Assembly (NCBI GenBank): GCA_964030785.1
Contig: OZ034975.1
Span: 47,599,069-47,663,068, forward strand
Length of the DNA: 64,000 nt
Source of the DNA: Siderastrea siderea
Lineage: Eukaryota > Cnidaria > Anthozoa > Scleractinia > Rhizangiidae
Reading direction: 5' to 3'
The translations under genes and the position numbers were made by a program. Shown here one piece after another: positions 42,819 to 55,544 of the stretch (positions are counted from its first letter, which is position 1; each line of letters begins with the position of its first letter). The notes beneath the pieces are model-generated. The model ran no database searches, was not told the origin of the DNA, and worked only from the letters and a program-made list of their open reading frames with translations.

Positions 42819-45800
42819 CTAAGAGCTGTCTTGTGCGACAAGTACCCCTGATGACTTGTCAGCAGCCTTTACATCTTCCTCTGGTGGACTTTCTTTTTCT
42901 CCCTTTACGTGGATGTTGTGTTTATCTTTAAAGGCTGTTAGTTCTTTTTGCTTTGCTGTTAGTGAATCTTTTAACTTGCTTATCAGACTTCCAATCTAAG
43001 GACACAAACCAACAAGACTGTTAACCCCAATAGTAAAATGGCTCCAAGTGTTAAGCTTAAACACTCTCTCCAGTGCTCCGACTTCCCTCTTTTCTCTTTC
43101 ACTTGTGTTTACTAACAGGAGCATCATGTTTTATACAGTCAAAATATCTTTTGTAATTGGACATCCCGGGGACCACAATCAAGTGTCACCAGATTTGAAA
43201 AAAACTTATCGGACCCGTAACTGTTCTAAGGAGTTTTGAGAAACAGGCCTCTAGGTGAAGAGAGGGGCAAGAATGTGATATTTCTTGACTAAGGAAACAA
43301 CACCAACTCTAGACATGAAATACAATAGCCGACCTGCTCTTTGTTATTCTCTAGTGCTGGCAGTACATCTTTTACTGTTCTCTCCACCAATACTCCTCCA
43401 ATCATTCGAAAGCATCGCCTCTCTGCCTCCACACCTTTCAATGCTTCAATGACAATGCTACAGTCAAGGAAAAGTTGTATGTTATAGTTACATAATTATG
43501 TACTGACTTACATACTTGCATACCACATGTTATTACATACATGGACAGGGCTCAAAAACGGCTGGACATGCGCAGTAAAACCCAGGTCCTCTTCCCGCCA
43601 TTCGATTTTCAAAATGGCGGACGACGAATGAAAATCTAACACGTCATTGTAACGGCTCCTTGCAGCCTCCTGCACGCTCAAAGCCCTCAAAAACAACCTG
43701 GGTAATCTGTACAATCGCTTATGCTGAAGTTGTGACTCTGATCGAAGAAATCGAAATGGTATTTTCAGTTTTATCCGGCGATGAAGACACCTCTTTCCCA
43801 AGGATACTTTGAGCTTTTCGTAATTGCCCCAAGGTACAGTTTTTGCGTTAACTAAGGTCGTGTCAAGTTCTCTAAGGTTTTGAAACGCAAATTTCCGTAG
43901 CTTGTTTATTCCTATTTAACATATCAAAAATGACTTTTGATTCGTTCTGATGAAAATTTTTAAATGCTTCTTGTTTATGGACTTCATTAACGCTACCCAA
44001 AGAAGAAAAATATGGCGGAATAATTCACAAGTAGAGCACACGAATCTTGTCCGCTCGCGTGGCTTTACCTCGGTGTAAGAACCTGTGAAACTCACGGATG
44101 ACGTAAAACAAAGGAAACAAAAACATTTTAAACAATACCGTACAGCAAAACAAAAGCTAACAAACAAAGAAAATCTTGTCAGGTTCTTACACCGAGGTAA
44201 ACCCGCTCGCGTTGTGTTTTTAGCTTAATTTTGTACTATTCAACTGTCTCTTGTTTTAATTGTCGCTTGTGAATCGCATGCCGATAGTTTTAGAAAGGGT
44301 ACATCTTATGGTTAGGACTTCTATGAAGGTTTTTATTGGCAGTGTACAAGTGCATCTTGAAAGGTTAAATAAATTGCTTATTGTTTGTTTTATACCTTGT
44401 TGTAAAATTTTATGATCTAACCTGTCCTTTGCATACGACCTTACTTTAACAGTCGACCTTCCATAGCGCTGTGCTTGTTCAAGGATTCAACACAGATTGC
44501 AAAAAATAATGCAGAGCTCTGCTGTCAAGTATTCTTGACAGCATATTCTTCAATGGCTTCGGTATTGGTGCCTCGAAAAGAAACAAGTTTCAATATGGCC
44601 GCCTTTGAACAACGAGGATTTACGGCCACTTACATGTGTTCGAGATGTGCATCCTCATGGGCCTTTGATATTATTAGTTCCTTGATAATCAGGGAGGTTA
44701 GTTTCGGTAACAATCAGACCATGTTGTCCTAAACGTTTTGGGACATTGTTCCGCTAACTTATAGATAGCTGTCCTTGACAACAAGACTTCAACGGATCTT
44801 GGATTTTCTTGTTTGCTAAGATAGTATATGAGTGTCTCATAATGGAAAGTTTGATAATTTGTAAAGAAATATTAAGATACTATTTTTTCGCGTCGATGAT
44901 TTTTTAAATCGCCGTTTGAAGATGAACATTTGTTTGTTTATATCTTAGAAGAGAAGTCGTGCCAGTGTACAGCAACTCGATTAAGTTATTGCCAATGTTT
45001 ACTTCGTTGTTTCTTAAGGCTTTCTAAAATAAAAGTATTTGAACATGCGTTAGATCAAGTTAATAAACGTCCAAATACCCTAAGTTTTACTAGTCATTGT
45101 TGCTCAAAATCAGTAATGACAGAAATTTTATACAACAAGAATCCGAATATTCATTTTCCAAAATACATGTACCGAAAAACAAACAGCACTACAGGATCAG
45201 CAGATCAAACCAGCTTCTATTTCAATGGTCACATCTACCTCGAGGTTGTAACTCTGGGAGTGAAACGGCTGAAGAAAAGCGAAGTGAACTTAAATTGTGC
45301 ACTGTTTAATGTAAACCCTTGGACAGTACCTCGCACAGGAAACAAACGACCTCCACATATTAAAGTTCATTGGCTTTTCAGGTGAATAGAGCTTGAAATC
45401 GTTTCCCATTGAATATTTTCAAGTGATTAGTTTTCTAATGAATATTTTTGCAGAGAATGCTATGTTGGAACCATCCTATCTTAAATCACTGCATCTGAAA
45501 TCAACCAAACAAAAACTGACGTCTGTTTTGTCACTGAAATGATGGTGAAAAGTTTTGCTATTTTGCAGTTATGGGAACTGTGATGGAGGATGAACAAAAA
45601 ACTCTGCCATCTGAGCTACTGAATACACGAGCAAAACAAACGAAAAAACACCTAAATGTATTTCAACAACGAAAAAAAAAGGTGGAAAGATCATGGAAAA
45701 TGACATGATATTAACAGAACTGGAATAGGACAAAATAGTACCTTTCAAACACAAGGTGCACCCCTCTTAGCAACCAAATTGTCAGTGCAGCATAACTTCA

Positions 45801-48800
45801 TTTAAAACACACTGGAAAATATAAAATTATAATAGCAAAGCAAAGCGCATCTCCTTGCCAATACAAATGTACTCATTGTTTCTGCAGCCAGCTTCTTTAG
45901 CTTGTGAACCCTTCATTTATATTCCAACAGCAGACAGGTTCAATACCCTTTGCTTTTTTCAGAACAAGGCTTACAGTTGTCAGATGAATCAAAATTCAGC
46001 AATTTTTGGTTAATCTTAGTCAAGAGTAATTAATGAAAGAACTTGACTGTACTGCTAAAGGAAATTGTTGAGCAGTATATTTACCAAAATAATATCTAAA
46101 TGATACCACACAGAATTTAACTTTGAATTAAAAAAAAAACCAATGGTATAGAAGCACAAAACACTGAGGAAGTCGCTCCAGAATTGAGTTCACTAATTAG
46201 GAGCAAATGCTGCATCAATCAATGTTCAGTGCTCCAGACAAGTACACGTAGTATCTGAAAAGTGCAGATAGGGCAAAGACTAAAACGAAGGGTCATAATC
46301 ATCATTGATGCCCCTCTCACACAACTGCTTCTAACTTCCTTCTAAAAAGAAGGTTGGCTACAAAATTAATTTAAGATGAGTTGCAAGATGGAAAAAAGGC
46401 ACAAAGATGCTGGGTTTTATTTCTCAAATCTTTATATACATGCTTTTTCACTTCACCTTTCATCAGGAGCAATAAACATGTAGTTTGCCTCAAGACAGAC
46501 CTCTCATAGAGATCAGACTGCAAAACATCAGTGCACTCCACTGGACTGTTTCAGTATCAAGAATTTTGTACAACCAAAGAGTGTAGGGCAAAAGGACATT
46601 TGAAAAATCAATAATTAGAATAATTAATATTTGAATTGAACACTAGTGACTTTTATTGCTGCCATTCTCTGCTTTCTGCCAAGATCTTAACAGGCTGGAT
46701 AAGAACATATCACTGCAGTCAAAAGCTGTGACAACCTGGAGAAAAAAGATGTAAAACATAAATTTTACTTCATGTATATATAATTAATTAAAAACTTATT
46801 GGCAAAAAATGTATCATAATGCTGGCACTCAACAAATTTAACATAACATTTTAGAAACATTCTGCAAATAGATTGAATCTCTTTCACCCACATGACCTTG
46901 TTTGGTCTCGCAGGTCTTAAAAGTACAATGTACAAGTAAAACCCTGTCTTACTAACCACATTGTTACATGTGATCATCTTATGACACTTCTTTTAGCCCA
47001 CAAATTAACTGATCCAGTTATTTTTCTGACTGAAATACTTCTTGAATGCAACAATCGTTTTTTTTTTCATTAATTATTTAATATGGCCCATTGATCAGTG
47101 ATCGTATTAGTGGAGTCAGTTCCCCTGTAAACATCAATCAACACTCTATTTTGGCTATTTGCGAAAGGTTTTTTCCCAAAAATTAACTGATGCAGTTGTT
47201 TCCTATTACTAGAATACCCCCTAAATGCAAAAACCACTTGTACCATACAGTCATATTTTGTCCACCATTAGCAATCATACTAGGGTTTTACTTTAAAAAT
47301 TGTGGTGTGGCATACTGGTTCAAGTATACAAATAAATTTCAAAACAAGTAAAATGCTGACCAAGATGTGGTATGGATCTTCATGGGAACAAAGTATATGG
47401 GTAAAGCTAACAATACACAAATCAATGAGCACAAGCAAAACTTAACGAAAAGCAGAAATTGTCATCGTGTATTGATCAACAAGTGTGTTGATCAAGCAAA
47501 TAAACGTGTTCAGTGTTGCTGACCTAAGAAAGACTGAGTAATTGCAATTAACAAAATTCAAAAATAATTATTTGATTTGCTTTCTTCAGAATTCGACACA
47601 CAACATAAAGCAGCATTTGTCAGTTTAAAAAAAAATGCATCATACGAGTCATAGTGTGGACTTAAAGTATCAAAAATACCAACCACAACAGGCTTTTAAG
47701 TGATCTCGAAAAAGGGCACTTTTGAAGACTGTTGTAGCATTATTTAAACATCAGGTAACACTCTCTTCCGGCTATTAAAGCCCTTGTCAGTTTGTAAAAG
47801 AGTAGCAATCCACGTCAACAAACTTGTGTATTAAATGTGCAAAAACATGACCAGCAAAGGGCTACATAACAACCACTGAGTGCATGATGATCAGTTATGA
47901 AATAGGAAAACCAATAAATTACTGACCTGCAACCATGAGATCACTCCCCTTCTGCATGCCTTGTCCACGAAAAAATATTGACGGAAGATAAAATTTTAAT
48001 CAAACAACGAGATCAATCCTAAACGCCAGCAGAAGATGCAGCCTGATCCAAGACTGGACTGCCGATAAGTATATTCAGTTTCTCCAGTGTACGGCGGCCA
48101 AAATGGCTTTTTTGAAAGCCACTGAAGTCAATGATCGATTCAAACAGCATTTCCGATTAAAAAAACTATCTAACGTAACTGCGATCGTCCGTTGAAAGTG
48201 AAATAATATTGCGGTTCCCGTGCTAAAACAACTGCAGCCCGTCCGCCATATTGAAATAAGCAACACGCATGCTCAGTAGCAATTCTGTGACGCTTTTTAC
48301 GTAATATCTTTTAACCAATCAGCCGTTTTTGAGCCCTGTCACATACATGTTATTAGTACATTATAAGACTTCATATTTCTGAAGAAACTTTAGAGCATAT
48401 AGAATAATAATTTTTCACAAGGGAGCATCTAATTATTAAAAGGACAATGGTTGAAACATGAGAAGGGACAATAGCTTTACCTCTTCTCAGGGTGATTTCT
48501 TTAATAAAACTGAGGATGGGGATCATATCGGGTTTAGGACAGAGTACTGGACTTAGGTAATTATCAACTCCAATTACCTATCATCAATTGATTTCTCATC
48601 ACCAATTTTCATCGATTGGTATTATAAACGTGAAAGCGTGAACTCTCATTTTTCTTGTTTTTAAATTACAAGTAAACTCTTGTACCTAAAAGGTGGCGTC
48701 AGAATTCTACCTTTCTCAGAGTTCTGGCAGATTACCTGCCCCTTTTCCCTTAACATGTATGGCTAAGAATTTGGAATGATAAGAAAACAAAGGACACACT

Positions 48801-49735
48801 GAGGTTGTAATGTGCCGATCAATTCGAAACTTCAACATCCCCCCCCCCCCCCCCGGGCATACCCCGGGCATTTGACTTTGCATCGTGCCCTGAGAGGGGG
48901 GAATTTGAACCTTGCGTTGGAAGGGTGGGGAATTTGAACCGGATTTATCTCTTGTTCTGACGTAATACGTTTGTGAGTTTTTTCGGTTTTTGCAAGGTTT
49001 GACGGATTTACAAGATAGAATTTCGCCTTTGTTAGTGAATAACTCTTTCAAGGGGTCTTTAAAAGAAGTTTGAAGGTGTCATTACACCATATCTCTCTCT
49101 GCAAGGCGTGTAAAGTGTTTGATTGAAGACGAAATTTGTCTTTGAGGAGAGGTAGTTCAGTACTAATTGGTGGGGCATTTGAACGGCTTTTTTGCCCCGA
49201 GGGGAGGGAATTTGAACAATCCAATCTTCAAAAATTCAAATGCCCAGGGGGTTGCCTGGGGGGGGGGGATGTTGAACTTTCGAATTGATCGGCGCATAAG
49301 CTTTACAGGTCATTTCACAAGTTTGCATTAATTCTCACTCCAGATTTAAACTACAGTTGACTGCACGTGCAATTTATCTGTCAGAAGGTAAAGTACACAC
49401 ATCTGTTGGGCGGCTGCGGACAGCAATGAGATTGATAAAGCAACACAATGTGGAACTAGAAAACTAAGTGACCAAAGAGAAGAGGACACACTTGCTTCAC
49501 TCAGAACAACTTGTATCTTTTAGTTTCCCAAGTGGCGTTCTCATCTGTCAATTCTTGTCAAGTGTTATAGCGTTCAAATAACTTCGTACCTGTGTTCGTT
49601 TACTTCCATTTCAAGCTCTCCTATCTTTCCCATGATACTTCTGTATTCCTGCCTCAATTGATTAAACTGCATTATAATCTGTTCATGATCTAAACCTCCT
49701 TTAGATTTCTTCTTTCCGCCCGTGATAGCCGCCAT
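42819..49735 (-). CDS. PFDN2: Prefoldin subunit 2 (PFDN2), 3 exons
   Basis: Coding exons on the minus strand are 49590-49735, 43334-43457 and 42819-42995, giving 148 aa in phase (human about 154). The start is MAAITGGKKKSKGGLDHEQ. The N-terminal helix is IIMQFNQLRQEYRSIMGKIGELEMEVNEH. The conserved beta-hairpin and second helix are SIVIEALKGVEAERRCFRMIGGVLVERTVKDVLPALENNKEQ, and the C-terminal helix ends FKDKHNIHVKGE with a short acidic tail. PFDN2 is a beta-type subunit of the hexameric prefoldin co-chaperone, which hands unfolded actin and tubulin to CCT in the cytosol (family knowledge). Intron 1 is 6.1 kb, inflated by a 4.8-kb transposon. A minus-strand AATAAA lies at 42677-42672. Confidence 0.95.
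43544..48340. mobile_element. 4.8-kb element with exact 9-bp TSD inside PFDN2 intron 1
   Basis: The ends gacagggctcaaaaacggct and agccgtttttgagccctgtc are perfect inverted repeats. The nonamer ACATACATG is identical on both sides (43535-43543, 48341-48349). The 9-bp duplication suggests a Mutator-like mechanism; CAGGG-like tips also recall hAT, which would give 8 bp. The interior contains a younger 143-bp MITE and AT-rich sequence. Unrecognised frames lie at 43508-43801 (minus, 97 aa, basic) and 44930-45385 (plus, 151 aa). No transposase motif was identified. Confidence 0.75.
44061..44203. mobile_element. MITE, 143 bp, 9-bp TSD (copy 2, nested in the PFDN2-intron element)
   Basis: The ends ggctttacctcggtgtaaga and tcttacaccgaggtaaacc are inverted. 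The nonamer CGCTCGCGT is exact on both sides (44052-44060, 44204-44212). Apart from a few changes it is the reverse complement of 28319-28461. Confidence 0.92.
48811..49296. mobile_element. PIF/Harbinger-like MITE, 486 bp, TAA target duplication
   Basis: The ends tgtgccgatcaattcgaaac and tttcgaattgatcggcgca are inverted, each followed inward by ttcaacatccccccccc-type runs. TAA flanks both ends (48808-48810, 49297-49299). Interior words gggaatttgaac are repeated. It lies in PFDN2 intron 1. Confidence 0.85.
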
Positions 49736-50002
49736 GATGCTTCAAACTAGTGCCAGACCCTTTGCAGACAAAACCTTTGGTACCAGACTCCTTACGAGAA
49801 AGTATTTGAGATGGTGGGAAGAAGATGAAATGGGAGAAATTGAATATTATTTTACAATAGGAAAAGTGGAAAGAGGCAAGGAAGGAGAGGTGCGAAGTGG
49901 GATAAAAGGTGATGCAAAACAGACAAGGGGGTTAGTTTCTAATTAAAAGAAACTGTCAGTGGTGCTGCATTGGTGGGGACATGAAACACAAAAATTAATG
50001 TG

Positions 50003-50185
50003 TAGTTCCAGAAAATATCCATACTCCCCCCACGGAAAGGTTTTTTGTTTTACACCCCCACACCCCCCAGGAAATTCCAGTTTAGCTTCATACTGTCCTT
50101 CTAATAGTTTGGCTTTTAAATCCCCCCTCCCCCTAGGAATTTCCAATGACCTTCCGTGGGGGTAGTATGGATAATTTCTGGAACC
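50003..50185. mobile_element. Inverted-repeat MITE, tagttccagaaaatatccat ends
   Basis: The left end tagttccagaaaatatccat then actccccccacgga, and the right end tccgtgggggtagtatggat then aatttctggaac, form ~35-bp inverted arms. The C-rich interior is not coding. Confidence 0.75.
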
Positions 50186-50192
50186 AGACAAT

Positions 50193-50362
50193 TTCGGATT
50201 TATCAACTGAGTTGATAAGGTAAATTGGCCACCGTAACAAGATTTAAAGCTGGTGTTTCGGGCGAAGAGAGATTTAAAGCTGATGTTTTAAAGCTGATGT
50301 TTCAGGTGTTTAAATCTCTTTACGGTAGCCAATTTATCTCATCAACTCAGTTGATAAATCCA
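50193..50362. mobile_element. Inverted-repeat MITE, ggatttatcaactgagttga ends
   Basis: ggatttatcaactgagttga and its mirror tcaactcagttgataaatcc bound about 170 bp. Inner arms taaattggccaccgtaa / ttacggtagccaattta continue the inverted repeat. It is adjacent to, but distinct from, the preceding MITE. Confidence 0.75.
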
Positions 50363-50532
50363 AAATTTTGATGAAAAACAGATGCCAAGTTTGTGTGTTG
50401 TCCTGGCATGCACACTATTTATGAAAATCTATACATTGTTTTTACAACTTTAGAGATTACTAAAGAGAACAGAGATTAATTGCTTATGTCAGATTACAAA
50501 TAAGGCTAAATAATTTATTATCTCCGATTTGC

Positions 50533-50653
50533 TAGCCTGCGAGCAGGCAGCGAGAAGAATTGCCCCATTCTTCTTGCGGCTTCACTCACCGACTTCCACT
50601 GCCAAGATACTCACGCAAATAACACACTAAGTGAGCCTGCTCGCAGGCTACTG
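50533..50653. mobile_element. MITE, tagcctgcgagcaggc ends, imperfect 9-bp flanks
   Basis: tagcctgcgagcaggc and gcctgctcgcaggcta are perfect inverted ends. The flanks CCGATTTGC and CTGAATTGC share six of nine positions, a possible decayed 9-bp duplication. Confidence 0.7.
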
Positions 50654-51051
50654 AATTGCAAAAAACATAGTTGGAACCCTACCTCCTTAAATTTGCGGTT
50701 GGAGACTGGCACTAGCTACGCACAAGCAAGGTCAATTATTAAAATTCAGATGTTCATCCTCATACACTTCACCAATCTAGTGGCACAAACGCTGCAAAAT
50801 AGTGTATGACAAAATACCATCCACAAAAATACCTTCGCAACAATGCCAGATCTGCAGTTAAGGTCAGTTAAGGGTCCCCTCCCTTAAACTTGTAACTCAA
50901 GTCTAACCCTGACCCTAAAACCTCTTAACTGCTGGAATCCTGAATCATGTTACATAAGAGAGATGTGAGTGTACTTTTAAGTGCTGCATTTACCAATGGT
51001 GAAAAAAGACATCTACAGACACAGCTAAACTGAAAGAAAATAGATAAATAC

Positions 51052-51057
51052 TTTATT
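51052..51057 (-). terminator. PROSER3: Poly(A) signal of the PROSER3-like gene
   Basis: Plus-strand tttatt reads AATAAA on the minus strand, 64 bp after the stop codon at 51121. Confidence 0.6.
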
Positions 51058-51120
51058 TATAAATCATGTCTATATTTGAAATACAGTCCACGAAGAAGTA
51101 ATATCTGCTCTCGAGTCCTA

Positions 51121-54100
51121 TTAACATGGCCCAGGAGTTTGTTGATTCAATAAGCTGTCTATCTGCCTGCAAGGAAAGATAAAAAAGTCAATCAGCAAGT
51201 AGGCTCGATTCCTACTACTCTCACAGGTCTTTTCTTCCCCTCTGCTGGTTCTCAGGGGTCCCCCCATTTCATCTCTGAGAGGGGAGGGTTTGAGTGTCTG
51301 TGCAGGGACTCATTTCCCCAGTTCATGGTAGCCAGTTCCAGGCTCTGAGATAAAAAGGAAAAGCAAAAGAGAGAATGGGCATGAGCGCTTTCTTAATGAA
51401 CCAGAAAATTGTTTCCACCAGGGGATTAGCTCTTACACTAAAATGACGCAAGTGGGCTGGTAGTCAATAAACAATAATTATTATTATCGTTTAACCAATC
51501 AGAAGAAAAAAGTTCAATAACAGTAGATTTACTGACCACCTCGTGTATTGCACAGACCTCAGTTGTTCTCTATATCTCCTCGCTTGCTGACGTAACATTT
51601 TTAATACTTCATCATCTGGAAATTCATTATCTGAGTTGACTTCAGGATTAGCATTTTCTTCCTCTGAAACTAAGAACAATGGTTATAATGAAAATAAAAC
51701 TCATGTGCTAAACATCTTGTGGTGTACTTTTTCTCATGTCATGGGGAATACAGCAACACAGGAAGCTGGAAAGCCATTAAAATAGAAGTGAGGGGACAGG
51801 GTGTTTAAACCACCCACTTCCCATACCCTCTAATCTCAGTTCCTACCATATTTTTGTTGGCTCCCGCCTATTTGCACAATGTTGCACAATTCCCCTACTT
51901 CTCCAACTTCCCGCCCAACTTCTCCCACCTCCTGTACACCTCCCACCCCCTTTCTCTGGGGCTCCTGTCCCCCCTGCCCCCTCCACATAGATATCCTGTC
52001 TGCCTCATCCCCAGGTGCCGTTACAATGCGGGCAAACAGGGGAAACAATGTGGGCAAACAATGTGGGGCGACTGTGGTACACATATCCCACAACCCCATG
52101 CACACCACCAAATAACAAGGAGGGATGCCTGGGGATGAGGCAGGATACCCTGTGGTATCTTAATTACCATTTGCAATTTAAATGGTGTTCATACATGTAA
52201 CAAGACATGGTTAATAACATTATTGAAACCGGCAACCCACTGGGGATGAGAACATGTATTTAGGTAGGGTACACAGGAAGAAACCCATACTCTCAAACCC
52301 TGGTTTTCTTGATTCTCCCTGTATCTTAAACTGAAACTCATTTCCCTTGAATGATGTTGGCTCTTTTGAAATCCCATTATCTAATAAAATATTGAACGAC
52401 GCTTTGCTTTCCCCACATGTTGGAGATAGCAGGAGTCTATTCTGGTAGAAGCATCTTTGAATCCTCCATGGAAGTCTTTTGCAATCTTTGGAAATTTTCA
52501 GAAAATGGTATAAAGTAGACTAACACCCTTCAGACCATCTTTAGAAATTTTCAGAAAATGGTCAGGAAGCTTTGGCCATGTTAGGTAACCTCAGGAACAT
52601 CAGTCTTTAGAATACCGTAAACTGCTGCTCATAAGCCCTGGGCTTATACAACTTCGTAAGGGGTTATATCCGGCGGGGGGGGCTTATAAGTGGAATAAAA
52701 AACGTTTCGAAATGAGCCACAGCAGTGTTGATCGAAATACGTCTTTAATTTACCAGTTTTTAATTAACTTTTGAAACGTCATAATATACTGAATTCGTTT
52801 CAATTTTAACAACAAAATCAAACTGTACTGAACAACACAAACGTAACCAGAACATATAAAACAGAAGCTCAGAGTTCATCTTCCCAGTGTTCTGTGAGAG
52901 TGCTTAATATCAAGGAAACAAGGAAAACTAGAGGGGGCTTTCATCTGGGAGGGGTTATTATCGGATGTAGTTTTTTGTTTACAGGCCTATAACTGGGGGG
53001 GAGGCTTATAAGCAGGGGGGAGGGGTTATAAGTGGCAGTTTATGTTATTTGCATTAGTTATCAATTTAAAAATCTTCAGCCAGTATTCAATGTTTCCTTG
53101 GCATTACAAGTATTGTACATAAGAAATGGAAAGTAAAGACTTTGTCACCATGGTGACAGTTTGGTACTTCAAGATCTCTTAGTTCAACACCTTCTTCACT
53201 GCCTGTCAAACTGCTGGTGGACGAACGAGGAGTGGAGAACAGTCGTTCTGAAACAACCTGTAAATGAGCAGCAAAAGTACAAAACAGCCTCACAGGAGTA
53301 ATTACCGGTAAGCATGTTTGTAACTATAAATGTTCCAATATTGTTACATACATTGTCGGATGGTTCAACAACGTTAGAACCTTAAGCATCCCAAGTTACT
53401 GACAAACGTTTTGTTTGATGAATGTTGGAGCAATGTTAAAATAATGATGTTTAGCCATGAGTCCAACACTGTTATGTAATACTGTACAACAATGTTAGAA
53501 CATTTAGCCACAGCTTTAAATGTAGGTGTAAAGCAATTTCGATGTTTCCTTTGCAGTTTGTCACAGCCTGGGTGAGAAAACATAAATTTTAAAATAAGTA
53601 ATATTAGTGTTAAGTTATGTTTTGTTTCCACATCAATAATGGTTCTTCCAAGCAATAGTTCACCTGCAAAATGTTGTTTTATAACTTTCTGAATGTAATA
53701 ACCAGAGCAACAATAAAAAGACCTCTCCAGTTTGTTACATTTGAAAGGATTGAAAAAAGTGTTTTTACCTGTCCAATAACACCACTCAACACATCACTGG
53801 GGCTTGAATCATGAAACGTTTCCCTCTTTGTTTTGAATTTTGGTTTCTTTCTTAGTACATCTTTTGTTTTTTGTCTTTCTCCTTCAGATTCCTCTGGTAA
53901 AGAAGTAGTTCTCTCTTTCAACTCATGTGGTCCCACCTTACTCTTACCATCTTCAGACCTGGCTTGTTTAGTCCTTGGAAGACCATGAATGTGTCTTGTG
54001 TCATGTGATTGTCTTGGCAGTGATCCATGTGGCTTATATCCCCTTTCAGTTTCTCTTTGTTCTATGTTCACTTCCCTCAGATTGGATTCTGCTACTGGAG

Positions 54101-55498
54101 AACTTAATGGAAGTTTTACGCTTTGATCAGTGATTGCTTTTTTGATTAGAGCCCTTTGATGAGGGCATGGTAAAATGTCACATGAAAGATGCAAATGAGA
54201 TGGAATGTTAACTGATTGAAACTTCTCCTGTTCAACAAGGACAGGTTCAAGAACCTGCTCCAAACCTACAACTGGTGTTTCTGTTGTTACAGTAGTAGCT
54301 TGTTCTATGCTTGAGACAGGTCGCTGGGTTTCACTTGATGTTTCTGCGACCCTCTGAGGCTGACTGCTTGATGCTGGCGCTTGTGAAGTAACTCCAAACT
54401 GAGATGGAAACCTGTGTGATGGTGGAATTAACTCTCCAACAGACATAACTGCTGCTGGTGTGGAGAAAGTTGTTTGAGTCTTGGCTGATGAACTTGTGGC
54501 CTCACCTGACACTGAAAAAGCCACTGAAGGAACTGGCACATGAAACTCTGGTCTTTGGCATATAGCAACCTCATGGGTTGAAGCAAGTGGGGTTGGAGTG
54601 GTTTGTAAGACTCTTGATGCACTAGACAAAGGATGTGGTTGTATGGACCCTGATGGAAGGGTGCTCCTAGGTAGGCCCCATTTTGCTACCTGCTCCTGAG
54701 CTCTCTCCATTTTCCTTGCCAGTCTCCACTGATATAAGATATCCTCCTCAGGGGGAGGTGCAGGACGGGGTTGAAGTTGTCTTTGTCGGTGATCCCTAAA
54801 GGGTCCTGGTGGTGTTTGCTGAGAGGGCACCTCTCTTGGAGTCCTATCCTTGGGAGGCCCTTGTTTTGCTTTTCTCGCTGGCCTGTGAGCTTCACTTGAT
54901 GAGCTCTCCAATGTGCTTTCACTGTTATGTAAATGAAAATTACAGTCAATACATAAATGTATAATTTATGTAACAGTTTCCTTAAAACCCAGTGTCATGA
55001 GATTGTAACACTGGATCCAAGAACATTAAGATTTATCCCTCACTCACAGAGGATACCAGAATACAGCCTTGGCAAGATGGCAAAAATACAGTGCAACTCA
55101 CAATGAAATTCCACTTTATGATAATTGACACTTAACTGTCTCATTGTATGAGGTGTAAATTAAATAACAAATCAGTGTAACCCTGATTTACGATCACTCT
55201 GTTAGAACTTCTAGTTAGACGTACTGCTGCAAGTTGTTGTTGACCCAAAGAATGTTTTTGCTTTCATTTTCTTATGTGCAAACCCTGTTAATCTCACCAC
55301 CTTCTTGATATCGCCAAATTGCATGGCTCAATGGGGGTTGTATTAATGAAGTTCCAATCTGCAGTGGATAATTTACCTTTTTTCAAGCAGAGTCTTAGCT
55401 CGTTGTTGTAGATCAGCTGTTTTTGTGTCCAGACATTCAAGAGATGACTTGGAAGGTGATGACGTACTTCTTGCTTTCTAAAATAATACATAAAACAG

Positions 55499-55544
<46 letters not shown>

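Noticed and set aside
44930..45385. 151-aa plus-strand frame inside PFDN2 intron 1
   Set aside because: Intact but composition is AT-driven, and no domain, TATA box or homologous pattern is recognised; kept only as part of the 4.8-kb element.
48841..48854. Poly-C tract as an assembly artefact
   Set aside because: It is mirrored by a poly-G tract at 49258-49269 inside matching inverted ends, so it is part of the Harbinger-like element.
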